Under the pieces are notes generated by a model. It did no database searches, was not told where the DNA came from, and saw only the letters and a list, made by a program, of their open reading frames with translations. This document shows positions 50,552-59,648 of a stretch of DNA of 64,000 nt, in pieces (position 1 is the first letter of the stretch; every line of letters starts with the position of its first letter). The position numbers and the translations under genes are program-made. The stretch covers positions 217,201 through 281,200 of the forward strand of contig NZ_SLXD01000006.1 in assembly GCF_004340905.1 (NCBI RefSeq), given 5' to 3'. Source of the stretch: Rubrivivax gelatinosus. GTDB taxonomy: Bacteria; Pseudomonadota; Gammaproteobacteria; Burkholderiales; Burkholderiaceae_C.

Positions 50552-52320
50552 CGACGCTGGCCGCGCTGAATGCCGCGTCGCGTGACGAGTTCGTCGCGCT
50601 GCTGGACGGTGTCTACGAACACTCGCCGTGGATCGCCGCCGCGGCGTTCGAGCAGCGCCCGTTCGCCACGCTCGCCGCGCTGAAACACGCGCTGGTTCAG
50701 GCCGTTCGCGCCGGCGGCCGCGACGCGCAGCTGGCGCTGCTGCGCGCCCACCCGGAACTCGCCGGCAAGGCCATGGTCGCCGGCACGCTGACGGCCGAGA
50801 GCAGCGGCGAGCAGCAGCGCGCCGGCCTCACCGCCTGCACGCCGGAAGAGTTCGCGACCATCCAGCGCCTGAACGCGGCCTACAACGCACGCTTCGGCTG
50901 GCCGTTCATCGTCGCGGTGCGCGGGCCGCGCGGCAGCGGGCTCACGCGCACCGAGATCATCGCCACGCTGCAGCGCCGGCTGGCTTCGCACCCCGAGGTC
51001 GAGTTCGCCGAGTGCCTGCGCCAGGTGCACCGCATCGCCGAGATCCGCCTGGCCGAGAAGTTCGACACCCAGCCGCATCAGGGCCGCGCCGTCTGGGACC
51101 GCGCCGAGGCGCTGGCCGCCTTCAGCGAGCCGCCGTACGCCGAACGCGGCGAGCTGACCGTCACCTACCTCAGCGCCGCGCACCGCGACTGCGCGCGCCT
51201 GCTCGCGCGCTGGATGCAGGACTGCGGCTTCGACAGCGTGCGCGAAGACGCGGTCGGCAACGTCGTCGGCGTCTACGAGGGCGCCACGCCCGGCGCGCCG
51301 CGGCTGCTCACCGGCAGCCACTACGACACCGTGCGCAACGCCGGCCGCCACGACGGGCGGCTGGGCATCCTCGTCGCGCTCGAAGCCGTCGCCGCGCTGA
51401 AGGCCGAAGGCCGGCGGCTGCCGTTCGCGATCGAGCTCGTCGCCTTCGCCGAAGAAGAGGGCCAGCGCTACGCCGCCACCTTCCTCGGCTCCAGCGCGCT
51501 GACCGGCGACTTCGACCCCGCCTGGCTGGACCAGGCCGACGCCGCCGGCATCACGATGCACGACGCGATGCGTGCCGCCGGCCTGCCGGCGACGATGGAG
51601 GCCATCGCCGCCGAACGCCGCGACCCGGCGTGCTACCTCGGCTACGTCGAGGTCCACATCGAACAAGGCCCGGTGCTGGCCGAACTCGACCTGCCGCTGG
51701 GCGTCGTCACCTCGATCAACGGAAGCCGGCGCTGGACGGGCCAGATCACCGGCCTCGCCAGCCACGCCGGCACGACGCCGATGGACCGCCGCCGCGACGC
51801 CGCCGCCGCCGCCGCCGAGTTCGTGCTCGCCGCCGAACGCCGCGCCGCCGCCGTGCCCGACGCGGTCGCCACCGTCGGCATCGTCGAGGTGCCCGGCGGC
51901 TCGATCAACGTCGTGCCCGGGCGCTGCCGCATCAGCCTGGACGTGCGGGCGACGAGCGACGCCGCGCGCGATGCGGTGGCCGACGCTGTGCTCGCCGACC
52001 TGGCCGAGATCGCGCGCCGCCGTGGCGTCGACTTCACGCTGACGCCGACGATGCAGGCCCCCGCCGCGCCCAGCGCGCCGGCCTGGTTGGCGCGCTGGGA
52101 ATCCGCCGTCGCCGCGCTCGGCCTGCCGGTGCACCGCCTGCCCAGCGGCGCCGGCCACGACGCGATGACGCTGCACCGGCTGATGCCGCAGGCCATGCTC
52201 TTCGTGCGCGGCGGCGAACTCGGCATCAGCCACAACCCGCTCGAAACCGTGACCGACGACGACGCCGAACTCGCCGTCGCTGCCTTCGCCACCTTGCTCG
52301 ACCAACTCGCCCGCGAATGA
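50548..52320 (+). CDS. OHCU decarboxylase (UraD) fused to an allantoate amidohydrolase-like M20 enzyme
   Basis: A 590-residue two-domain protein. Residues about 1-168 are UraD, with [13 protein letters not shown] (containing the catalytic His of the family), [12 protein letters not shown] and the [13 protein letters not shown] block. Residues about 175-590 are an AllC/ureidoglycolate amidohydrolase-type zinc enzyme with all metal ligands: [55 protein letters not shown] and ISHNPLE. One chain thus decarboxylates OHCU to S-allantoin and hydrolyses allantoate with release of ammonia. The enzymes are not consecutive: PuuE acts between them. Confidence 0.92.
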   Translation: MTTLAALNAASRDEFVALLDGVYEHSPWIAAAAFEQRPFATLAALKHALVQAVRAGGRDAQLALLRAHPELAGKAMVAGTLTAESSGEQQRAGLTACTPEEFATIQRLNAAYNARFGWPFIVAVRGPRGSGLTRTEIIATLQRRLASHPEVEFAECLRQVHRIAEIRLAEKFDTQPHQGRAVWDRAEALAAFSEPPYAERGELTVTYLSAAHRDCARLLARWMQDCGFDSVREDAVGNVVGVYEGATPGAPRLLTGSHYDTVRNAGRHDGRLGILVALEAVAALKAEGRRLPFAIELVAFAEEEGQRYAATFLGSSALTGDFDPAWLDQADAAGITMHDAMRAAGLPATMEAIAAERRDPACYLGYVEVHIEQGPVLAELDLPLGVVTSINGSRRWTGQITGLASHAGTTPMDRRRDAAAAAAEFVLAAERRAAAVPDAVATVGIVEVPGGSINVVPGRCRISLDVRATSDAARDAVADAVLADLAEIARRRGVDFTLTPTMQAPAAPSAPAWLARWESAVAALGLPVHRLPSGAGHDAMTLHRLMPQAMLFVRGGELGISHNPLETVTDDDAELAVAAFATLLDQLARE

Positions 52321-53573
52321 CCCCCACCGCCTACGACGCGCTCGACGCCTGGATCGCCGCCCACTTCGACGACGAAGTGGCCTTCCTGCAGCAGCTGGTG
52401 CGGGTGCCCACCGACACGCCGCCGGGCGACAACGCGCCGCACGCCGAACGCACCGCCGAGCTGCTGGCCGGCTTCGGCTACGAAGCCGAGCGCCACCCGG
52501 TGCCGGCCGAGCAGGTGCACGCCTACGGCCTGCAGTCGATCACCAACCTGATCGTGCGCCGGCGTTTCGCCGCCGGCGGCCCGACGATCGCGCTGAACGC
52601 CCACGGCGACGTCGTGCCGCCTGGCGAAGGCTGGACGCAGGACCCGTACGGTGGCGCCGTCGTCGACGGCCAGCTCTACGGCCGCGCCTCGGCGGTCAGC
52701 AAGAGCGACTTCGCGACCTACACCTTCGCGCTGCGCGCGCTGGAGTCGCTGGGCGGGCCGCTGGCCGGCGCGGTGGAACTGCACTTCACCTACGACGAGG
52801 AGTTCGGCGGCGAACTCGGCCCCGGCTGGCTGCTGCAGCACGAGCTGACGAAACCCGACCTGCTGATCGCCGCGGGCTTCAGCCACCAGGTCGTCACCGC
52901 GCACAACGGCTGCCTGCAGCTGGAAGTGACGCTGCACGGCCTGGCCTCGCACGCCGCCTATCCGCAGACCGGCGTCGACGCGCTGCAGGCGGCGACCCAG
53001 CTGCTGGCCGCGCTCTACGCCCACAACGATGTGCTGCGCGGCCGCCGTTCGCAGGTCGCCGGCATCACGCACCCGTACCTCAACGTCGGCCGCATCGAAG
53101 GCGGCAGCAACACCAACGTCGTGCCCGGCAAGGTGGTGTTGAAACTGGACCGCCGCATGATCCCCGAGGAAGACGCGGCCGCCGTCGAAGCCGAGGTGCG
53201 TGCGCTGATCGAAGCCGCCGTCGCCAGCTCGCCCGGCGTGCGGGTCGAGATCCGCCGCATCCTGCTGGCGCATTCGCTCAAGCCCCAGGCCGGCAACGGC
53301 GCGCTGGTCGCGGCGCTGCAGCGCCATGCCGAAACGGTGTTCGGCCACCCGGTCGAGGTCTCGGGCACGCCGCTGTACACCGACGTGCGCCTGTACGGCG
53401 CGCGCGGCGTGCCGGCCGTCATCTACGGCGCCGGCCCGCGCACCGTGCTCGAGAGCAACGCCAAACGCGCCGACGAGCACCTCGACCTGGCGGACCTGCG
53501 CGGTGCGACGCGTGTCGTCGCACGCACCTTGTTCGACCTGCTGTCCGCCCCGGTGCACCGCGGCGACGCATAG
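52317..53573 (+). CDS. M20-family amidohydrolase-like protein with altered metal ligands
   Basis: A 418-residue protein of the ArgE/DapE/M20 family. It retains NAHGDVVPPGEGW (first His/Asp), TYDEEFGGELGPG (catalytic and metal Glu) and a dimerisation domain (about 185-310). The usual bridging-Asp motif GRGxxDMK is here GRASAVSKSD, and the C-terminal ligand His is replaced in LESNAKRADEHL, so two metal ligands look substituted. It is the last gene of the ureide operon, overlapping by ATGA. It may act on ureidoglycolate, ureidoglycine or a dipeptide; the substrate is unknown. Confidence 0.82.
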   Translation: MTPTAYDALDAWIAAHFDDEVAFLQQLVRVPTDTPPGDNAPHAERTAELLAGFGYEAERHPVPAEQVHAYGLQSITNLIVRRRFAAGGPTIALNAHGDVVPPGEGWTQDPYGGAVVDGQLYGRASAVSKSDFATYTFALRALESLGGPLAGAVELHFTYDEEFGGELGPGWLLQHELTKPDLLIAAGFSHQVVTAHNGCLQLEVTLHGLASHAAYPQTGVDALQAATQLLAALYAHNDVLRGRRSQVAGITHPYLNVGRIEGGSNTNVVPGKVVLKLDRRMIPEEDAAAVEAEVRALIEAAVASSPGVRVEIRRILLAHSLKPQAGNGALVAALQRHAETVFGHPVEVSGTPLYTDVRLYGARGVPAVIYGAGPRTVLESNAKRADEHLDLADLRGATRVVARTLFDLLSAPVHRGDA

Positions 53574-53627
53574 CGGCGGCGCGGGCACGCGGCGGGGTCG
53601 CCGCGGGTGAGCACGGAACTTGCGTTT

Positions 53628-53635
53628 TGCATACA
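53628..53635. promoter_or_regulatory. TGCATACA element upstream of the SsuABC-type ABC transporter
   Basis: GTTTTGCATACA lies about 50 bp before the substrate-binding protein gene and differs by one base from GTTTTGCATGCA before guaD. Core TGCATACA has one mismatch to the TGTATACA of the GntR palindrome. Confidence 0.4.
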
Positions 53636-53685
53636 GAAGTCCGCCTACGGAAGTTCCCGTCCACGTCCTCCAGGAGCCCGCCCGA

Positions 53686-54729
53686 ATGACCTCGTTCCCG
53701 CTCAAGCGCCGCACCCTTCTCGCCGCCGGCGCGCTGCTCGCCGCGCCCGCGCTGGCGCTCGCCCAGGCCGCCACGCCGATCAAGTTCCAGCTCGACTGGC
53801 GCTTCGAAGGCCCGGCCGCGCTGTTCCTGGCCTCGCAGGCCAAGGGCTACTACAAGGCCGCCGGCCTGGACGTCACGATCGACGCCGGCAACGGCTCGGG
53901 CGGCACCGTCACGCGCGTGGCTTCGGGCACCTACGACATGGGCTTCGCCGACATGGCGGCGCTGATGGAGTTCCACGCCAACAACCCCGACGCGGCGAAC
54001 AAGCCGGTCGCGGTGATGATGGTCTACAACAACACGCCGGCCGCGGTGCTGGCGCTGAAGAAGAGCGGCATCGGCAAGCCCGCCGACCTCGCCGGCAAGA
54101 AGATCGGCGCCCCGGTCTTCGACGCCGGCCGCCGCGGCTGGCCGATCTTCGCCAAGGCCAACGGCGTTTCCAACGTCACCTGGGTCAGCATGGACCCGCC
54201 GCTGCGCGAAACGATGCTCGCGCGCGGCGACGTCGACGCGATCACCGGCTTCTCGTTCACCTCGCTGCTCAACCTCGAGGCGCGTGGCATCAAGGCGCAG
54301 GACATCGTCGTGCTGCCCTACGCCCAGTACGGCGTGAAGCTCTACGGCAACGTCATCATCGCCAGCCCCAAGCTGCTGAAGGAGAACCCGATGGCGGTGC
54401 GCTCCTTCCTCGCCGCCTTCGCCAAGGGCGCCAAGGAGGTGATGGCCAACCCCGACGCCGCCATCCAGTACGTCAAGGCGCGTGACGGCATCATCAACGT
54501 CGCGCTCGAGCAGCGCCGGCTGAAGATGGCGATCGACGCCGTCGTCGCCAGCCCCGACGCGCGCATCGAAGGTTTCGGTCAGGCGGTGCCGGGGCGCCTG
54601 GCGCTGATGGCCTCGCAGGTCTCCGACGCCTTCGCGACCAAGACACGCGTCAACCCGACCTCGGTCTGGACCGACGCCTACCTGCCGCACAAGGCCGAGC
54701 TCAACATCCTCCCGCCGGTCAAGAAGTGA
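53686..54729 (+). CDS. ABC transporter substrate-binding protein (NMT1/SsuA type)
   Basis: A 347-residue periplasmic protein. The signal (RRTLLAAGALLAAPALALAQA) has a twin-arginine-like RRTLL start, though without full Tat consensus. The mature domain has IKFQLDWRFEGPAALFLASQ, AAGLDVTIDAGNGSGGTVTR, VASGTYDMGFADMAA and YNNTPAAVLALKKSGI, which resembles NMT1/THI5-like solute-binding proteins. The substrate is unknown; context suggests a nucleobase, pyrimidine or ureide. It overlaps the GTG start of the ATPase gene. Confidence 0.88.
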   Translation: MTSFPLKRRTLLAAGALLAAPALALAQAATPIKFQLDWRFEGPAALFLASQAKGYYKAAGLDVTIDAGNGSGGTVTRVASGTYDMGFADMAALMEFHANNPDAANKPVAVMMVYNNTPAAVLALKKSGIGKPADLAGKKIGAPVFDAGRRGWPIFAKANGVSNVTWVSMDPPLRETMLARGDVDAITGFSFTSLLNLEARGIKAQDIVVLPYAQYGVKLYGNVIIASPKLLKENPMAVRSFLAAFAKGAKEVMANPDAAIQYVKARDGIINVALEQRRLKMAIDAVVASPDARIEGFGQAVPGRLALMASQVSDAFATKTRVNPTSVWTDAYLPHKAELNILPPVKK

Positions 54730-55538
54730 GCGCCTTCGTCGACTTCCGCGAGGTCTGGCTCGCGTACAACGACGAGCTGCTGGCCCAGGGCCAGTTCGCC
54801 GTCGAGGACATCACGCTGCAGGTCGGGGAGGGCGAGTTCATCGCCATCGTCGGGCCGTCGGGCTGCGGCAAGTCGACGTTCATGAAGCTGGCGACGGGCC
54901 TGAGGCGGCCCAGCCGCGGCACGATCATCATCGGCGGGCGCGAGGTCGACGGCCCGCTGAAGATCACCGGCATGGCCTTCCAGGCGCCCAGCCTGCTGCC
55001 CTGGCGCACCACGCTCGCCAACGTGCTGCTGCCGCTGGAGATCGTCGAGCCTTACCGCAGCAGCTTTCGCAGCAAGCGCGCCGAGTACGTCGAGAAGGCG
55101 CGTGCGCTGCTGGCCAGCGTGGGCCTGGCCGGCTACGAGGACAAGTACCCGTGGCAGCTCTCCGGCGGCATGCAGCAGCGCGCCAGCATCTGCCGCGCGC
55201 TGATCCACGAGCCGAAGATGCTGCTGCTCGACGAGCCTTTCGGCGCGCTCGACGCCTTCACGCGCGAGGAGCTGTGGTGCACGCTGCGCGACCTGCAGGC
55301 GGCGCAGAAGTTCAACGTCATCCTCGTCACGCACGACCTGCGCGAGAGCGTGTTCCTCGCCGACACCGTCTACGTGATGAGCAAGAGCCCGGGGCGTTTC
55401 GTCGTGCGCCGCGAGATCGACCTGCCGCGCCCGCGCGACCTGGAGATCACCTACACGAGCGCGTTCACCGAGATCGTGCACGAGCTGCGCGGCCACATCG
55501 GCGCGATGCGCAAGAGCGGCGTCGCCGTCCCGCAGTGA
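54726..55538 (+). CDS. ABC transporter ATP-binding protein (SsuB/TauB type, GTG start)
   Basis: A 270-residue ATPase with Walker A VGPSGCGKSTFMKL, Q-loop and WRTTLANVLLPLEIV block, signature LSGGMQQRASICRALI and Walker B LLLDEPFGALDAFTRE. GTG 54726 overlaps the substrate-binding protein stop (GTGA). It energises the permease encoded 15 bp downstream. Confidence 0.93.
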   Translation: MSAFVDFREVWLAYNDELLAQGQFAVEDITLQVGEGEFIAIVGPSGCGKSTFMKLATGLRRPSRGTIIIGGREVDGPLKITGMAFQAPSLLPWRTTLANVLLPLEIVEPYRSSFRSKRAEYVEKARALLASVGLAGYEDKYPWQLSGGMQQRASICRALIHEPKMLLLDEPFGALDAFTREELWCTLRDLQAAQKFNVILVTHDLRESVFLADTVYVMSKSPGRFVVRREIDLPRPRDLEITYTSAFTEIVHELRGHIGAMRKSGVAVPQ

Positions 55539-55553
55539 AGCCCTGAGGTGCAC

Positions 55554-56324
55554 ATGAAACTGGGCAAGAACTTCGAACGCTGGGCTCCCTGGGGCCTGCT
55601 GGCGCTGCTGCTGCTGCTGTGGGAGCTGTTCGTCGCCGGCTTCGACATCCCCGAGTTCATCTTCCCGAGCCCGATCCAGATCGGCCGCGAGTTCACCGAG
55701 TTCGGCGGCCCGCTGCTCGAAGCCGCCTGGAAGACCTTCTGGGTGACGATGCTCGGCTTCGTGCTGGCCATCGTCGTCGGCGTGCTGCTCGGCTTCCTGG
55801 TCGGCAGCTCGCGGGCCGCCTATGCCGCGCTGTACCCGCTGCTGATCGGCTTCAACGCGGTGCCGAAAGCGGCGGTGGTGCCGATCCTCGTCGTCTGGTT
55901 CGGCATCGGCCTGGGGCCGGGCATCCTGACGGCCTTCCTGATCTCGTTCTTCCCGATCACGGTGAACATCGCCACCGGCCTGGCGACGCTGGAGCCGGAG
56001 CTGGAGGACGTGCTGCGGGTGCTCGGCGCCAAACGCTGGGACGTGCTCGTCAAGGTCGGGCTGCCGCGTTCGCTGCCGTACTTCTTCGGCTCGCTGAAGA
56101 TCGCGATCACGCTGGCCTTCGTCGGCACCGTGCTCGCCGAGATGACCGCCGGCGACTCCGGCATCGGCTACCTGATGCAGACCGCCGGCAGCCAGCAGCG
56201 TTTGCCGCTGGCCTTTGCCGGGCTGGTGACGATCGGCGCGATGGCGATGCTCATGTACGAGCTGTTCTCCTGGGTCGAGAAACGCACCACCGGCTGGGCG
56301 CACCGTGGATCGCAGAACCACTGA
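55554..56324 (+). CDS. ABC transporter permease (SsuC/TauC type)
   Basis: A 256-residue inner-membrane permease with six hydrophobic segments. The cytoplasmic EAA-like loop near residues 160-185 reads [26 protein letters not shown] and contacts the ATPase. ATG 55554 sits four bases after the ribosome site GAGGTG; the GTG inside that site (55548) is a possible but less likely start. Last gene of the three-gene transporter. Confidence 0.92.
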   Translation: MKLGKNFERWAPWGLLALLLLLWELFVAGFDIPEFIFPSPIQIGREFTEFGGPLLEAAWKTFWVTMLGFVLAIVVGVLLGFLVGSSRAAYAALYPLLIGFNAVPKAAVVPILVVWFGIGLGPGILTAFLISFFPITVNIATGLATLEPELEDVLRVLGAKRWDVLVKVGLPRSLPYFFGSLKIAITLAFVGTVLAEMTAGDSGIGYLMQTAGSQQRLPLAFAGLVTIGAMAMLMYELFSWVEKRTTGWAHRGSQNH

Positions 56325-56351
56325 GCCCGCCGCGCGGGCGCCATCGTCGGC

Positions 56352-56846
56352 ATGCCCGGCATGACGGGCCCGGCGCCCGATCGCCTGCTCGCCTGGCTGC
56401 GCCGCGCCAACGCGGTCGCGGCCCAGGCGCTGGCCGGGGGCCGGCACCCGTTCGGCGCCGTGCTCGTCGCGCCGGACGGCGACACCGTGCTGCTGGAGCA
56501 GGGCAACGTCAGCGCCGTCGAACACGCCGAGGCGGTGCTCGCGCGCGAGGCCGCGCGGCGCTGGGGGCCGGCCTACCTGGCCGGCTGCACGCTGGTGACG
56601 ACGGTCGAACCCTGCGCGATGTGTGCCGGCACCCAGTACTGGGCCGGCATCGGCCGGCTGGTCTACGGCATGGAAGAGCGCGAGCTGCTCGCGCTGACCG
56701 GCGCCCACCCCGAGAACCCGACGCTGGACCTGCCGTGCCGCGAGCTCTTCGCACGCGGCCAGCGCGCCATCGAGGTCATCGGCCCGGTGCCGGCCGCAGT
56801 TCCGGAGATCGCGGCGCTGCACCGGGACTTCTGGCGCCGCGGCTGA
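56352..56846 (+). CDS. Nucleoside/guanine deaminase (cytidine deaminase-like zinc fold)
   Basis: A 164-residue zinc deaminase. The zinc motifs are VEHAEAVL (catalytic Glu) and TVEPCAMCAG, with the upstream HPFGAVLV block and QYWAGIGRLVYGMEERE. This fits the small CDA-fold deaminases, including the guanine deaminase type. It follows the ABC transporter by 27 bp, so it may deaminate the imported base. It is unrelated in fold to the amidohydrolase guaD at 33.4 kb. ATG 56361 is an alternative start. Confidence 0.85.
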   Translation: MPGMTGPAPDRLLAWLRRANAVAAQALAGGRHPFGAVLVAPDGDTVLLEQGNVSAVEHAEAVLAREAARRWGPAYLAGCTLVTTVEPCAMCAGTQYWAGIGRLVYGMEERELLALTGAHPENPTLDLPCRELFARGQRAIEVIGPVPAAVPEIAALHRDFWRRG

Positions 56847-57087
56847 GCGCCGCGCCCGGCGCCAGCAGCTCGGCCCGCACCGCGCCGTCCAGCGCCTCGA
56901 CGACCAGCGCGCCGCGGCTGCCGGCCGGCAGCACGTGCTCGGCACCGGCGGCCAGCACCTCGTCATCGGGGCAGCCGCGGGCCGTCAGCCAGACCCGCCC
57001 CTGCAGCACACGCAGCCGGCGGCCGGCGGGGCCCGGCGGCAGCGTCAGCGCCTGGCCGGGAGCGAGGAGGAGGGCGGTGGTGTCCAT
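56776..57087 (-). CDS. DUF2917 domain protein
   Basis: A 103-residue protein: LAPGQALTLPPGPAGRRLRV, LQGRVWLTARGCPDDEVLAA, EHVLPAGSRGALVVEALD. This is the DUF2917 cupin-like pattern. Divergent from a MocR regulator with 153 bp between; DUF2917/MocR pairs recur in Burkholderiales. Its C-terminal end overlaps the convergent deaminase gene by 71 bp. No function is known. Confidence 0.72.
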   Translation of the reverse strand: MDTTALLLAPGQALTLPPGPAGRRLRVLQGRVWLTARGCPDDEVLAAGAEHVLPAGSRGALVVEALDGAVRAELLAPGAALSRGARSPGAAPRSPELRPAPGR

Positions 57088-57240
57088 GGCGCTGATCGTC
57101 GGGGCGCGGCCGGGCGCCCGCCAGCCACAGCGCCGCGCGGGCTTCACCGGCACAGATGGCCGCCGACGTGCGGCTGTGCTGGCCTGTTCGGGCCGCGGCT
57201 GTACTGGTCCGCGGCCGCGAGGCGCGCCCACAATGAACGC

Positions 57241-58740
57241 ATGCACGCCACCGCAGCCGACGTTTCCCGCCCGCTGTACCGCCGCCTCGCCGACCACCTG
57301 GCCGGCGCCATCCGCGGCGGCACGCTGCCGGCCGGGGCGCGGCTGCCGTCGGTGCGCCAGGCGGCGCGCGAGCAGCTGGTGTCGGTGGCCACCGTGCTGC
57401 AGGCCTACCGCGCGCTGGAAGACGAACAGCTGGTGCAGGCGCGGCCCAAGTCGGGTTACTTCGTCGCCGCCGCGCCGCGTGGCGTGCGCCTGGCCGAACC
57501 CGGCACCTCGTCGCCGCCCGAAGCGCCGCTGGCGGTGGACATCGCCTCGCTGTACGAGCTGATGATCCAGATGCTGGGTGCGCCCGGCGTCGTGTCGCTG
57601 GGCGCCGCCTGCCCGGCCTCGGCGCTGTACCCGGGCGCGCGCATCCGCCGCGCCGTCAGCCAGGCGGCGCTGCGCCACCGCGCGCTGCTGACGCATTACC
57701 CCGGCAGCTTTGGCGAGGAATCACTGCGCCGCGCGATCGCGCGCCGTGCACTCGCCATGGGGCTGACGCTGGACGCACGCGACATCGTCGCCACCGGCGG
57801 CTGCAACGAGGCCATCGCGCTGGGCCTGCGCGCCGTCACCCGGCCCGGCGACACCGTCGCGCTGGAGTCGCCGACCTCGTTCGGCTTCCTGCAGATCCTC
57901 GAAGCCCAGGGCCTGCGCGCGCTGGAGATCCCGACCCACCCGCGCCACGGCCTGTCGGTGGACGCGCTGGCGCTGGCGCTGCAGACGCAGCCGGTGCGCG
58001 CGCTGCTCGCGGTGCCGACGCTGCAGAACCCGCTGGGCGCCTGCATGCCGGTGGGCGAGCGCCGGCGGCTCGCGCAGCTGCTGGCGCGGCACCAGGTGCC
58101 GATGATCGAGGACGTGATCTACAACGATCTGGCCGAACGCGACGAACACCGGCGCGCGGTGAAGTCCTTCGACACCGAAGGCCTGGTGATGGTCTGCGGC
58201 TCCTTCGCCAAGACCGTGGCGCCGGGGCTGCGTGTCGGCTGGATCGAGGCCGGGCGTTACAGCGCCGCCGTGAAGCGCGTGAAGCCGGCTTTCGGCGGCG
58301 GCAACACCGGCATCGTCGAGATGGCGATGGCCGAGCTGCTGAACCAGCCCGGCTACGAGCCGGGGCTGCGGCGGCTGCGGCGCGCGATCAACCCGCGCAT
58401 GGCCGAGGCGCGTGAGCTCGTCGCCGCGCACTTCCCGCGGGGCAGCCGCGTCACCGACCCGGCCGGCGGCATCATGCTGTGGGTCGAGATGCCGGCGGTG
58501 GTGGACTCGATCGAACTCTTCCGCCGCGCGCTCGCGGCCGGCATCTGCGTCGCGCCGGGCACGATGTTCAGCGCCAGCGACCGTTATCGCCACTGCCTGC
58601 GCCTGAGCCTGGGCGGCGACTGGGACGACAGCCACCGCGGCGCCATCGCACGCGTCGGCGTGCTGGCCTGCGCGCTGGCGGCCGAAGCGGCCCGCCCGGC
58701 CACGCCGCAGGCCGCCAACGACGAGCCACGCGCAGCCTGA
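57241..58740 (+). CDS. MocR-type regulator (GntR HTH fused to aminotransferase fold)
   Basis: A 499-residue regulator. An N-terminal GntR winged helix (about 10-78: LYRRLADHLAGAIRGG, RLPSVRQAAREQLVSVATVL) joins a fold-type I aminotransferase-like domain (about 100-480). The PLP lysine lies in CGSFAKTVAPGLRVGW, and VIYNDLAE precedes it as in related PLP enzymes. MocR proteins usually act as PLP-dependent regulators; it probably controls the divergent DUF2917 gene and perhaps itself. Confidence 0.88.
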   Translation: MHATAADVSRPLYRRLADHLAGAIRGGTLPAGARLPSVRQAAREQLVSVATVLQAYRALEDEQLVQARPKSGYFVAAAPRGVRLAEPGTSSPPEAPLAVDIASLYELMIQMLGAPGVVSLGAACPASALYPGARIRRAVSQAALRHRALLTHYPGSFGEESLRRAIARRALAMGLTLDARDIVATGGCNEAIALGLRAVTRPGDTVALESPTSFGFLQILEAQGLRALEIPTHPRHGLSVDALALALQTQPVRALLAVPTLQNPLGACMPVGERRRLAQLLARHQVPMIEDVIYNDLAERDEHRRAVKSFDTEGLVMVCGSFAKTVAPGLRVGWIEAGRYSAAVKRVKPAFGGGNTGIVEMAMAELLNQPGYEPGLRRLRRAINPRMAEARELVAAHFPRGSRVTDPAGGIMLWVEMPAVVDSIELFRRALAAGICVAPGTMFSASDRYRHCLRLSLGGDWDDSHRGAIARVGVLACALAAEAARPATPQAANDEPRAA

Positions 58741-58807
58741 GTGCCGCGCTCTCCTACACTCCGCCGTCCCCAACCACCTCCGGGCGCCGCGTGCGTGCCC
58801 GCCTCGC

Positions 58808-59641
58808 ATGGGCTGGCACGGCCACCTCCGCATCGACTACAGCCGCGACGGCGAACGCTGCATCGCGCTGGACCGCCACCACGGCCCGCTGCGTGTGCTG
58901 CAGCGGCTGTATCCCGAAGGCCCCGGCATCTGCCACCACGTGCTGGTGCACCCGCCCGGCGGCATCGTCGGCGGCGACGTGCTGGAGCTGGACGCCACGC
59001 TGGCCGAGGGCACGCACGCCGTGCTGACGACGCCCGGCGCGACACGTTTCTATCGCAGCGCCGGCGAGACCGCGCGCCAGCGGGTGAGCTTCGAGCTCGC
59101 CGCCGGCGCGCGCCTGGAATGGCTGCCGATGGAGACTATCGCCCACCGCGCCTGCCTGGCCGACAACGCCTTGAGCCTGCGCCTGGCGCCGGGCGCCGAG
59201 GCCATCGCCTGGGACCTGCTGGCGCTGGGCCTGCCCGCCGCCAGCGAAGCCTTCGACGCCGGGCGCTACGCCCAGCGCACCGAAGTGCCGGGTGTCTGGC
59301 TGGACGCCGGCGTCGTGGACGGCAGCGACCACGTGCTGCTCGACGGCCCCTGCGGTTTTGCCGGCCACCGCGTGCTGGGCACGCTGTTCTGCGCCGCGGG
59401 CGGCGCGGGTTTCGACGCCGCGCGACGCACGGCGCTGCTGGAGGCGGCGCGCGAAGTCATAGCCGCCGACACGCTGGCCGCCACCGCCGGCGTCACCTCG
59501 CCGCACGCGCCGGTGGTCGTGGCGCGGGTGCTGGCCGACCGCGTCGAGCCGGCGATGGCGCTGGCCGTCAAGCTGCGCGCCGCCTGGCGGCGTGTGCTCT
59601 GGGGCCTGGCGCCGAACCCGCCGCGAATCTGGCGGACCTGA
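58808..59641 (+). CDS. ureD: Urease accessory protein UreD
   Basis: A 277-residue urease maturation protein, which acts with UreF and UreG on the apo-urease to let nickel and CO2 enter. It shows the conserved HVLVHPPGGIVGGDVLEL (about 36-53), TTPGATRFYRS (about 74-84) and LEWLPMETIAH (about 101-111). Normally ureD adjoins ureABC; here it is about 40 kb away and no ureE, ureF or ureG is in the window. ATG 58808 (MGWHGHL) is the conserved start. Confidence 0.93.
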   Translation: MGWHGHLRIDYSRDGERCIALDRHHGPLRVLQRLYPEGPGICHHVLVHPPGGIVGGDVLELDATLAEGTHAVLTTPGATRFYRSAGETARQRVSFELAAGARLEWLPMETIAHRACLADNALSLRLAPGAEAIAWDLLALGLPAASEAFDAGRYAQRTEVPGVWLDAGVVDGSDHVLLDGPCGFAGHRVLGTLFCAAGGAGFDAARRTALLEAAREVIAADTLAATAGVTSPHAPVVVARVLADRVEPAMALAVKLRAAWRRVLWGLAPNPPRIWRT

Positions 59642-59648
59642 GGCGCGC

